A DNA stretch of 15,229 bases from an uncultured Collinsella sp. (GTDB lineage Bacteria > Actinomycetota > Coriobacteriia > Coriobacteriales > Coriobacteriaceae): the NCBI GenBank assembly GCA_958427975.1, contig CAUAEH010000050.1:1-15229 (forward strand). Reading direction: 5' to 3'. Below the pieces are notes generated by a model that ran no database searches, had not been told where the DNA came from, and was given only the letters and a program-made list of their open reading frames with translations. Positions within the stretch are counted from its first letter, which is position 1. Each line of letters begins with the position of its first letter. This document shows, one piece after another, positions 1-6,033 of the stretch. The position numbers and the translations under genes are program-made.

Positions 1-42
1 ATTGCTGTTTTGCTGATTGACGTATGCGTGTGGGGAGGGCGT

Positions 43-1392
43 GTGGCTAAGAAATCTACGGCTATCGATGTAACGCAAGGAGTCATTTGGCAGCAATTGC
101 TGTCGCTGTGCGTTCCCATCTTTTTTAGTTCGTTTTTTCAGCAGGCCTACACGCTTATCGGTACCTATATCGTCGGTCAGTTTGGCGGCAAGCTCGCGCT
201 AGGTGGCATTCAAGCTACGATGGTGCTCACCGAGCTCTGCATTGGCTTTTGCGTTGGCGTCGGCGCCGGCTGCGCGGTCATTACCGGTCAGTATTTTGGT
301 CAGCACGATGATGAGCGACTGAGCCGTTCGGTCCATACGGCCATGACGCTCGCGCTGGTGGGCGGTATCGTTTTCTCGATTCTTGGTATAGTGTTCGTTG
401 AGCCCATGCTGGTACTTATGAACACTTCGCATGAACTTTTGGCCGAGGGCGTGGCCTATGCTCGTTGCTATTTTGCCGCCATGGTTGCGGCGCTGCTGCT
501 CAATATGGGAACGGCACTGCTACGCGCCGTGGGCGACACGCGCGGGCCTGCTGTGATCATCGCTTCCGGCTGCCTTGTTAATGCGGTGCTGGATGTCATC
601 TTTGTTGCCGTGCTTCATATGGAGGCGCTGGGCTGCGGCATCGCGGTGGCGCTGACCATTTGCTCCAACGCCACGATGATCGTGATTCGCATGATGCACG
701 CACCGGGTGCGTGGCGGCTTTCGCTGTCCAAACTCGGCATTGATCCTGGCATTTGTAAGAGCATGATCTCGTGTGGTCTGCCGCTTGGCTTTCAGTCTGC
801 TGCGTATTCGATTTCCAACGTTTTGATTCAGGTGTCGGTCAACTCGTTTGGTGCCGATGTCACCACGGCGTGGGGTCTTTCGGGCCGCTTAGATGGCATT
901 GTCTGGATGGTTACCGAGGCGCTCGGCGTGTCGATCACCACGTTCTCGGCACAGAACTTTGGCGCGCGCAACTATGAGCGCATGCGCAAGGGCTACCATA
1001 CGTCGCTCGTGCTGTCGTTTATGCTCATTGGTGGCCTGTCTGCCGTGCTGCTGGTGTTCTCGGGTCCGTTGTCGCGTCTGTTTGTCGACGATGTTTCGAT
1101 TTCGGCGTACACCACGACGATTCTTCATTTCATCGCGCCGTTCTACGCGATCTTCTCGATTATCGAAAACGCGTCGGGCTCCATTCGCGGTGCCGGCGTG
1201 AGCTTGCAGCCCATGCTGCTCACGATTTTTGGCACTGTCGTGCTCAGGGTGATCTGGGTGTTTGCGATTATGCCGTTCGATCCGTCTCTTGAGCACCTGC
1301 TGTTGGTTTACCCCGTAACCTGGCTCATCACGGCCACGATGTTCACCATCTACCACCACAGCGGCAACTGGCTCGGCCGCGCCACCGCCTAG
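43..1392 (+). CDS. MATE family multidrug/toxin efflux transporter
   Basis: Multidrug and toxic compound extrusion (MATE) proteins are inner-membrane antiporters that export cationic drugs or metabolites using a Na+ or H+ gradient. The 449-residue product has the family length and is almost wholly hydrophobic, consistent with 12 helices in two six-helix halves. It carries the family signature LRAVGDTRGP followed by a helix with an N..LD segment, and the second half has the related segment SIRGAGVSLQP. The frame is open from a TTG at 10, but I chose GTG at 43 because it gives the typical short polar N-terminus (AKKSTAIDVTQG) before the first helix, and GGGGAGGG lies 3-4 bases upstream (32-39). 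The spacing is tight, so GTG at 28 is a possible alternative. It converges on the adenosyltransferase gene. The substrate cannot be told from sequence; the family assignment is firm. Confidence 0.92.
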   Translation: MAKKSTAIDVTQGVIWQQLLSLCVPIFFSSFFQQAYTLIGTYIVGQFGGKLALGGIQATMVLTELCIGFCVGVGAGCAVITGQYFGQHDDERLSRSVHTAMTLALVGGIVFSILGIVFVEPMLVLMNTSHELLAEGVAYARCYFAAMVAALLLNMGTALLRAVGDTRGPAVIIASGCLVNAVLDVIFVAVLHMEALGCGIAVALTICSNATMIVIRMMHAPGAWRLSLSKLGIDPGICKSMISCGLPLGFQSAAYSISNVLIQVSVNSFGADVTTAWGLSGRLDGIVWMVTEALGVSITTFSAQNFGARNYERMRKGYHTSLVLSFMLIGGLSAVLLVFSGPLSRLFVDDVSISAYTTTILHFIAPFYAIFSIIENASGSIRGAGVSLQPMLLTIFGTVVLRVIWVFAIMPFDPSLEHLLLVYPVTWLITATMFTIYHHSGNWLGRATA

Positions 1393-1418
1393 CCATTCGG
1401 GACGTCCCCAATGGCTAG
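1389..1418. terminator. Hairpin spanning both convergent stop codons
   Basis: CTAGCCATT (1389-1397) pairs with AATGGCTAG (1410-1418), and the palindrome GGGACGTCCC (1399-1408) extends the stem inward with a single C/C mismatch. The TAG stop of the MATE gene (1390-1392) and the TAG stop of the minus-strand adenosyltransferase gene (1415-1417) are the mirrored ends of this stem. On the plus strand it is followed only by TATTTG, and on the minus strand by no T-run, so termination would be weak or assisted. The structure is seen directly; its role as a bidirectional terminator is inferred from its place between convergent genes. Confidence 0.6.
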
Positions 1419-1900
1419 TATTTGATGCCTTGGCGGGCTAGGAGTCCTTCGTCGAAGTAGTGTTTGATGGGGCGCATTTCGGTGACAAGGTCGGCGAGGT
1501 TCGCGAGGGGCAGCAAGCCCCGGCCGGTGAGCACGAGCTCCGTGGTGGCGGGCTTTATCGCGATCAGCGCTTCGACATCCTCGCGCGTCACGAAGCCGCG
1601 GCGCATGGCCTCGCCGAGTTCATCCAAAATCAGAACGTCGACCTGTGATATCTGCTCGCATGCGAGCTCCATGATCTGCGCGGCGCAAGCCTCGGGTGTG
1701 TCGCGGTCGGCTTGTACGATGCGTAGCCCCAATCGAGGTGCTGCGTCATGTTCGGCGCAGTGCAGCTTCTTGGCAAACTGAAGCATGAGCACGTTAAGTC
1801 CATAGCCCGTGGCACGCAGCGCGAGCCCCAGCGCAGCCGTCGTCTTGCCCTTGCCGTCGCCCGTATAGATTTGAACCTTGCCGACTTCCAGTGATGCCAT
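1415..1900 (-). CDS. Cob(I)yrinic acid a,c-diamide / corrinoid adenosyltransferase (CobA/BtuR/CobO family)
   Basis: This family transfers the 5'-deoxyadenosyl group of ATP to the cobalt of a corrinoid, giving coenzyme B12 forms; it is cytosolic. The 161-residue protein has the diagnostic P-loop GDGKGKTTAA at residues 14-23, an LILDEL Walker-B-like strand at about 90-95, an LTGRG strand, and the C-terminal signature LVTEMRPIKHYFDEG. It is shorter than many relatives (about 170-200 residues) because the N-terminal extension before the first strand is missing, as in other compact CobO-type members. No other cobalamin genes are nearby, so it may serve salvage of imported corrinoids; that is inference. 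ATG at 1898-1900 is the natural start, although only a weak purine stretch (AAGACAGAG) precedes it. It is divergent from ftsH and convergent with the MATE gene. Confidence 0.9.
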   Translation of the reverse strand: MASLEVGKVQIYTGDGKGKTTAALGLALRATGYGLNVLMLQFAKKLHCAEHDAAPRLGLRIVQADRDTPEACAAQIMELACEQISQVDVLILDELGEAMRRGFVTREDVEALIAIKPATTELVLTGRGLLPLANLADLVTEMRPIKHYFDEGLLARQGIKY

Positions 1901-1979
1901 CTCTGTCTTTTCGTGCCCGGCGTCGGTTTATCGCCGTCCGGGTTGGGTATTCTAGAAAGCATTATTAACCCCAGTAGAT

Positions 1980-1983
1980 GGAG
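1980..1983 (+). promoter_or_regulatory. Shine-Dalgarno deciding the ftsH start
   Basis: GGAG here is 9 bases before ATG 1993. ATG 1978 has no Shine-Dalgarno upstream, and ATG 1999 has GGAG immediately against it, so 1993 is the best-supported start. The choice changes the product by only a few N-terminal residues. Confidence 0.5.
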
Positions 1984-1992
1984 TTCAAGCAG

Positions 1993-3885
1993 ATGGAGAT
2001 GGATGACAACAAGCGTAGACGGAATATGATCCTCTACGTGCTCATCGCCTTCGTCGTCTACCTCGTGCTCTCGACCGTTCTGTTCCCCAACATCGGTCAC
2101 ACGCAGCAGATTACGAAGACCGATTACTCGACGTTTGTCAAAGCGCTCGATAAAAAGAGTGTCGACAAGGTCGAGTACAACACGGACGATTACTCGATTT
2201 ATTACACCAAGAAGGGCGAGGACGAGAACATCGCCTATAAGACGACCGGTGTGCCGAACGATGCGGGCTTTACCGATCGCGTGCTTGAGTCTGGCGCTTC
2301 GCTGGAGTCGGTCGTTCCCGATAAAAACTCGGGTTTGATGACCTACTACCTGCTTACGCTCATCCTTCCCATGGCGATTTTCTTCCTGATCGGCTGGTGG
2401 CTCAACCGCCGCATGAAGAAGGCCATGGGTGATGACGGTCCTTCGATGAACTTTGGCGGCGGTGGCTTTGGCGGCGGTGGACTGGGCAAGTCCGGCGCGC
2501 GCGTGATCGCCTCCAAGGACGTGGGCGTGACCTTTAAGGATGTCGCCGGCCAGGAAGAGGCCAAGGAGTCCCTCAAGGAGGTCGTCGACTTTCTGGAGAA
2601 GCCCCAGCGCTACGAGGAGATTGGCGCCAAGCTGCCGCGCGGTGCTCTCCTTGTTGGCCCTCCGGGTACCGGTAAGACCCTGCTAGCCAAGGCTGTTGCC
2701 GGCGAGGCTGGTGTTCCGTTCTTTAGCATTTCGGGTTCTGAGTTCGTCGAGATGTTCGTCGGCCGTGGCGCCGCCAAGGTGCGCGACCTGTTTAAGCAGG
2801 CCAAGGAAAAGGCCCCGTGTATCGTCTTTATCGACGAGATCGATACGATCGGCAAAAAGCGTGACGGCGGCGGCTTTAGCGGCAACGACGAGCGCGAGCA
2901 GACGCTCAACCAGCTGTTGACCGAGATGGACGGCTTCGATAACCACAAGGGTATCGTCGTCCTCGCTGCCACCAACCGTCCCGACAGCCTTGACCCGGCC
3001 CTGCTACGCCCCGGTCGTTTTGACCGCCGCATTCCCGTTGAGCTGCCCGATCTGACCGGCCGCAAGAACATTCTCGAGCTGCATGCCAAGAGCGTGAAGA
3101 CGCAGCCGCCGATCGACCTGACCGCGATTGCCCGCGCCACGCCCGGTGCCTCGGGCGCTGACCTGGCCAATATCATCAACGAGGGCGCCCTGCGTGCCGT
3201 CCGTGAGGGCCGCAAGCGCGCTACGCAGGACGATTTTGAGGAATCGGTGGAGGTCGTCATCGCCGGCCAGCAGCGTAAGTCCACGGTGCTGTCCGACCAC
3301 GAGAAGCAGGTTGTTTCTTACCACGAGATCGGCCATGCCATCGTTGCCGCCCGCCAGAAGGGCTCTGCACCGGTCACGAAGATCACCATCGTGCCGCGCA
3401 CGAGCGGTGCTCTGGGCTACACCATGCAGGTCGAGGAGGATGAGCGCTTCCTGACCACGCGCCAGGAGGTCCTGGACAAGCTCGCCGTCTATTGCGGTGG
3501 CCGTGCAGCCGAGGAGCTCATCTTTGGTGAGATGACGACCGGCGCCGCCAACGATATCGAGCAGGCCACCAAGCTCGCCCGTAACATGGTGACGCGCTTT
3601 GGTATGTCTGATGAGTTTGGCATGATGGCACTCGGTACCGTTCAGAATGCGTACCTTAACCAGGACACGTCGCTCACCTGCGCCCCCGGTACGGCCGAGC
3701 GCGTGGACGCGATTGTCGCCAAGCTGATCGAGGATGCGCACGACCGCGCCCTGCAGATCCTGAAGGAGAACAAGTTCAAGCTCCACGAGCTGGCTCGTTA
3801 TCTGTACAAGAAGGAGACGATCACGGGCGAGGAGTTCATGAATCTCCTCACGCGCGAGAATCCGCTGATGCCAAAGCAGCAGTAA
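1993..3885 (+). CDS. ftsH: ATP-dependent zinc metalloprotease FtsH
   Basis: FtsH is the membrane-anchored AAA+ protease that extracts and degrades misfolded membrane proteins and short-lived regulators as a hexamer. Counting from the ATG at 1978, helix 1 is at about residues 17-36, an extracytoplasmic domain follows, helix 2 is at 120-142, and then a glycine-rich linker. The AAA+ module has Walker A GPPGTGKT (227-234), Walker B IVFIDEID (282-289) and the second region of homology ATNRPDSLDPALLRPGRFDRR (331-351). The M41 peptidase has the zinc motif HEIGH (449-453) and the third metal ligand Asp526 in GAANDIEQAT. All catalytic residues are present and the length is normal. The second motif residue is Ile where many relatives have Ala (HEAGH); this fits HEXXH. 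ATG 1993 is preferred (630 residues); 1978 would give 635. The gene ends at a strong terminator at 3907-3943. No clear promoter was found in 1901-1992, only a weak TATTCT at 1948-1953. Confidence 0.97.
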   Translation: MEMDDNKRRRNMILYVLIAFVVYLVLSTVLFPNIGHTQQITKTDYSTFVKALDKKSVDKVEYNTDDYSIYYTKKGEDENIAYKTTGVPNDAGFTDRVLESGASLESVVPDKNSGLMTYYLLTLILPMAIFFLIGWWLNRRMKKAMGDDGPSMNFGGGGFGGGGLGKSGARVIASKDVGVTFKDVAGQEEAKESLKEVVDFLEKPQRYEEIGAKLPRGALLVGPPGTGKTLLAKAVAGEAGVPFFSISGSEFVEMFVGRGAAKVRDLFKQAKEKAPCIVFIDEIDTIGKKRDGGGFSGNDEREQTLNQLLTEMDGFDNHKGIVVLAATNRPDSLDPALLRPGRFDRRIPVELPDLTGRKNILELHAKSVKTQPPIDLTAIARATPGASGADLANIINEGALRAVREGRKRATQDDFEESVEVVIAGQQRKSTVLSDHEKQVVSYHEIGHAIVAARQKGSAPVTKITIVPRTSGALGYTMQVEEDERFLTTRQEVLDKLAVYCGGRAAEELIFGEMTTGAANDIEQATKLARNMVTRFGMSDEFGMMALGTVQNAYLNQDTSLTCAPGTAERVDAIVAKLIEDAHDRALQILKENKFKLHELARYLYKKETITGEEFMNLLTRENPLMPKQQ

Positions 3886-3906
3886 TACTGGTTGCGCAGT
3901 GTCAAT

Positions 3907-3943
3907 CGCCCCATTTGAGTGTTTATCTCAAATGGGGCGTTTT
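3907..3943 (+). terminator. Intrinsic terminator after ftsH
   Basis: A perfect 13-bp stem, CGCCCCATTTGAG (3907-3919) with CTCAAATGGGGCG (3927-3939), encloses a 7-base loop and is followed by TTTT (3940-3943). It lies 21 bases after the ftsH stop. The downstream gene's Shine-Dalgarno begins only four bases past the T-run, leaving no room for a promoter between them. Confidence 0.85.
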
Positions 3944-3947
3944 GCGT

Positions 3948-3955
3948 GGGGAGAG
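3948..3955 (+). promoter_or_regulatory. Shine-Dalgarno of the DUF523 gene
   Basis: GGGGAGAG is centred about 8 bases before ATG 3962 and fixes that start. Upstream in-frame start codons would read through the ftsH terminator stem, which argues against them. Confidence 0.75.
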
Positions 3956-3961
3956 TTGTAT

Positions 3962-4417
3962 ATGAAGATCGTGGTGAGCGCCTGTTTGATGGGCGAGAAC
4001 TGCAAGTATAACGGGCTCGATAACTACCATCGCGAGCTGGTCGAAGCGTGCGAACGCACAGGGACCGAGGTCCTGTTGGTATGCCCCGAGGTTTTTGGTG
4101 GCTTGCCCACACCGCGCGACCCTTCCGAGATCGTGGGCGGTGAGGTTCGCACCCGCGAGGGCATCTCGGTTGATCGCGAATTTCGCCTGGGTGCCCAACG
4201 TGCGCTCGATATGTGCGAGCAGGCAGGCGGACCGGAAGAGATAGTCGCGTGCATCCTTCAGGACCGCAGCCCCTCGTGCGGCGCAGGTCGCATCTACGAT
4301 GGCACCTTTAGCGGTAAGCTCACGGCGGGCAACGGCGTTTTCGTCGATTTGCTCCTGCGCAATGGATACCGTGTGATCCCGGCAAGCGAGTTCGACCCCA
4401 GCATGCTGGAGCAATAA
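3962..4417 (+). CDS. DUF523 / TudS-like [4Fe-4S] protein
   Basis: The 151-residue product matches the DUF523 family: SACLMGENCKYNG at the N-terminus (residues 6-18), CPEVFGGLPTPRDPSEI (41-57) and SPSCG (103-107). Characterised members of this family (TudS) bind a [4Fe-4S] cluster through three conserved cysteines and remove sulfur from 2-thiouracil. Cys8, Cys41 and Cys106 are the likely ligands here, with Cys14 also conserved in the first motif. The usual Lys before SPSCG is replaced (LQDRSPSCG), so activity on thiouracil should not be assumed. The domain fills the protein; no membrane segment or signal peptide is seen. It is separated from ftsH by a terminator and shares a bidirectional terminator with the convergent dehydrogenase gene. 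Family membership is firm, enzymatic role inferred. Confidence 0.9.
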   Translation: MKIVVSACLMGENCKYNGLDNYHRELVEACERTGTEVLLVCPEVFGGLPTPRDPSEIVGGEVRTREGISVDREFRLGAQRALDMCEQAGGPEEIVACILQDRSPSCGAGRIYDGTFSGKLTAGNGVFVDLLLRNGYRVIPASEFDPSMLEQ

Positions 4418-4456
4418 AAAACCACCACAAGGGCACTGCTCCCTTGTGGTGGTTTT
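4418..4456. terminator. Bidirectional intrinsic terminator
   Basis: AAAACCACCACAAGGG (4418-4433) pairs perfectly with CCCTTGTGGTGGTTTT (4441-4456) around a 7-base loop. Each strand has a GC-containing stem ending in a T-run, so it can stop both the DUF523 transcript and the convergent dehydrogenase transcript. It begins directly after the DUF523 stop and ends 9 bases from the end of the dehydrogenase gene. Confidence 0.88.
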
Positions 4457-4465
4457 GGCCTGGGT

Positions 4466-5548
4466 CTAGAGCGTGTGGCCGTAGGCGTTGGCGGCCTTGA
4501 TGGCGGCGGCGAATTTTTCGTCGGTGAAGGGCTCCGGGTTGCCTTGCTTCCACTCGTTGGTGGCGTGCGCGTGCTCGCACAGGGCAGGGATATCGGTCTC
4601 GGAAAGCCCGACCTGCTCAAGCGTTACGGGCAGCCCCATCTGCTTGTTGAAGTCAGCATAGCGCTTAAGGTTCTCGGTGTCGCCCGTGTAGGCGAACAAC
4701 ACCAGCACGCCCAGGCTCACGACCTCGCCATGCAGGTAGGTGCCCTCACGCGGAATGCTGCAGGTGGCGTTGTAGAACGCGTGCGCCACGCTCGAGTTGT
4801 AGTAATAATCGTTCTGGTTGGTCAGGTTCGAGACATAGCCCGTGTTGACAACGATGTCGAGCGCGATCTGCTTGACGGCCTCGCTCGACAGATTCTGGCG
4901 CACATCCTCAAGACCCTGCACACCATAGGTAAACAGCGGCTCGGAGCAGGTGTGGGCGAGTGCCAGGCCAAGACCGGCGGTGTGCTCCAAATTACCGGCG
5001 CTCGTGGCGTACTCGACCTCGGGCTGCTTGGACAGGGCATCGCCTACACCGGCCCAGAAGTACTCTGCTGGCGCCTCGGCGATGATCTTGGGGTTGATGA
5101 AGATGTGCGCGGGGCGGTTGGGGTACGAATAGCCCTCGAGCGAGCCGTCGTCGTTGTAGACAACGGCAATGGCGGTCGCGGCGGAGCAGTTGGAGCAGAT
5201 CGTCGGCACGGTAAAGACGATCTTCTTGAGCTCGATGGCCGCCGTCTTGACGGTATCGAGCGCCTTGCCGCCGCCGCAAGCAATGAGCACGTCGGCTTCC
5301 TGGCAGGCGGGGGAGTTTACGACCTTGGCGATATTGGCACGCGTACTGTTGGTACCGTAGACGCGCGTCTCCAGGACCTCGACATCGGTATCTTCAAGTG
5401 CCGCCTCGATTCCCGGCAGCGCCGCAGCCAGGGCTCGCTTGCCGCCAATGATGGCGACCTTGGTCGCTCCGTACTCGGCCAGTGCGGCGGGCAGCTCGGT
5501 AAAGCAATCCTCGCCAACGGTATAATCACTCATTCCAATCGTGCGCAT
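4466..5548 (-). CDS. Iron-containing alcohol dehydrogenase family protein, GldA/HcxA-like
   Basis: The 360-residue product has the two-domain fold of group III metal-dependent alcohol dehydrogenases, which oxidise alcohols or hydroxy acids with NAD(P)+. Seen directly: the nucleotide-binding GGGKALDT (92-99), VPTICSN (114-120), and the likely metal ligands Asp170 (AGVGDALSK), His256 (SVAHAFYN) and His273 (YLHGEVV). Length and order match glycerol dehydrogenase GldA and the E. coli hydroxycarboxylate dehydrogenase HcxA (YbdH). In true GldA the segment after VPTI reads STD, and its Asp contacts glycerol; here it is SNC, so glycerol is doubtful and an HcxA-like role is at least as likely. Start ATG 5546-5548 has AAGG five bases upstream; Met6 is a weaker alternative. 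It is a single gene, divergent from the ileS leader and convergent with the DUF523 gene. Confidence 0.88.
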   Translation of the reverse strand: MRTIGMSDYTVGEDCFTELPAALAEYGATKVAIIGGKRALAAALPGIEAALEDTDVEVLETRVYGTNSTRANIAKVVNSPACQEADVLIACGGGKALDTVKTAAIELKKIVFTVPTICSNCSAATAIAVVYNDDGSLEGYSYPNRPAHIFINPKIIAEAPAEYFWAGVGDALSKQPEVEYATSAGNLEHTAGLGLALAHTCSEPLFTYGVQGLEDVRQNLSSEAVKQIALDIVVNTGYVSNLTNQNDYYYNSSVAHAFYNATCSIPREGTYLHGEVVSLGVLVLFAYTGDTENLKRYADFNKQMGLPVTLEQVGLSETDIPALCEHAHATNEWKQGNPEPFTDEKFAAAIKAANAYGHTL

Positions 5549-5669
5549 GGCAACCTTCTTTCTTTCGATAAAGTGCTTTCAGGTATTTTGCTCCAAGAGA
5601 AGGTCCACAGCCGCGAGAAATTTCGAACGTATAAAACCAGTGTTGAGGGTTTTTCGCCGGCGCGGAACG

Positions 5670-5678
5670 TGCTAGCAT
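5670..5678 (+). promoter_or_regulatory. ileS: Extended -10 promoter for the ileS leader
   Basis: TGCTAGCAT combines a TGn extension with a TAGCAT hexamer. Transcription would start near 5685, just before the first T-box helix at 5691, which is where a T-box promoter should be. No good -35 at normal spacing is present: TTGAGG at 5643 is 24 bases away and TTTTTC at 5650 is a poor match. The assignment rests mainly on position. Confidence 0.5.
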
Positions 5679-5690
5679 ACACCGCAGAAG

Positions 5691-5990
5691 CGTTGATGGG
5701 GACGAGTAGTCGGCCATCCGCATGCTACAGAGAGCGGGGAGCGCTGAGAACCCGTGCATGCTACCGATGAAAATCACCCCGGAGCTGCGGTCCCAACGGA
5801 CGCGCCTCTAGGCACGTCTTAGTAGACATCGCCGAGATGGTCGTCGATACAGACCAGCCGAGTAACGGATGCGAGCGCGCGAATACGCGGGCGAGGGCAT
5901 CTAAGCTGGGTGGTTAAGCGAAGAGCTTTTGCGGGCGTGCAGCCCGTTTTGTGGCGCTTCGTCCCAGCTTGCAGGGACGGGCGCTTTTTT
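5691..5990 (+). promoter_or_regulatory. T-box riboswitch (isoleucine) controlling ileS
   Basis: T-box leaders bind a specific uncharged tRNA and then allow the downstream synthetase gene to be transcribed. Stem I starts at CGTTG (5691-5695), paired with CAACG (5794-5798). Its specifier loop has the AGTAG 5' strand (5705-5709) and a TGAAAATCA 3' strand, with an ATC codon at 5773-5775 that would pair with tRNA-Ile (GAU). A second hairpin is at 5799-5818 and stem III is GATGC/GCATC (5868-5872/5897-5901). The antiterminator pairs AAGCTGGG (5903-5910) with CCCAGCTT (5963-5970) and AAGCG (5916-5920) with CGCTT (5955-5959). The bulge TGGTT between them contains TGGT, complementary to an ACCA tRNA end. 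The competing terminator is listed separately. The match to AGGGTGGTACCGCG is loose, but the architecture is complete. Confidence 0.9.
5960..5990 (+). terminator. T-box attenuator terminator before ileS
   Basis: CGTCCC (5960-5965) pairs with GGGACG (5974-5979) around an 8-base loop. G-U pairs and a bulged extension through GCGC follow, then six T (5985-5990). Its left arm is shared with the antiterminator right arm (CCCAGCTT, 5963-5970), so the two folds exclude each other. This points to transcriptional rather than purely translational control. Confidence 0.8.
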
Positions 5991-6033
5991 GGTGCCCAAC
6001 GGGCGTGCGCGCCCACGACATGAAAGGGGTACC

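Larger units (their letters stand above)
5549..6033. other. 485-bp gap: divergent promoter region and ileS leader
   Basis: The left part (5549-5669) should carry the promoter of the minus-strand dehydrogenase gene, but I could not pick out a convincing -35/-10 pair for it. The right part (5670-6033) is explained by the ileS promoter, its T-box leader and the ribosome-binding site. No gene is seen in this stretch. Confidence 0.7.

Noticed and set aside
1917..1936. Short hairpin (CGGCG/CGCCG) between the adenosyltransferase gene and ftsH
   Set aside because: Only five base pairs with a 9-base loop in GC-rich DNA; no supporting operator or terminator signal.
2610..3786. Several long minus-strand frames opposite ftsH
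   Set aside because: They mirror conserved FtsH codons and show no domain or ribosome-binding site.
4475..5770. Open frame of 431 codons on the plus strand opposite the dehydrogenase gene
   Set aside because: It is a codon-bias shadow of the dehydrogenase, runs on into the T-box leader, and has no known motif.
6001..6014. Hairpin GGGCG-TGCG-CGCCC near the ileS ribosome-binding site
   Set aside because: It is a short GC palindrome that does not include the Shine-Dalgarno; no clear case for a second, translational control layer.
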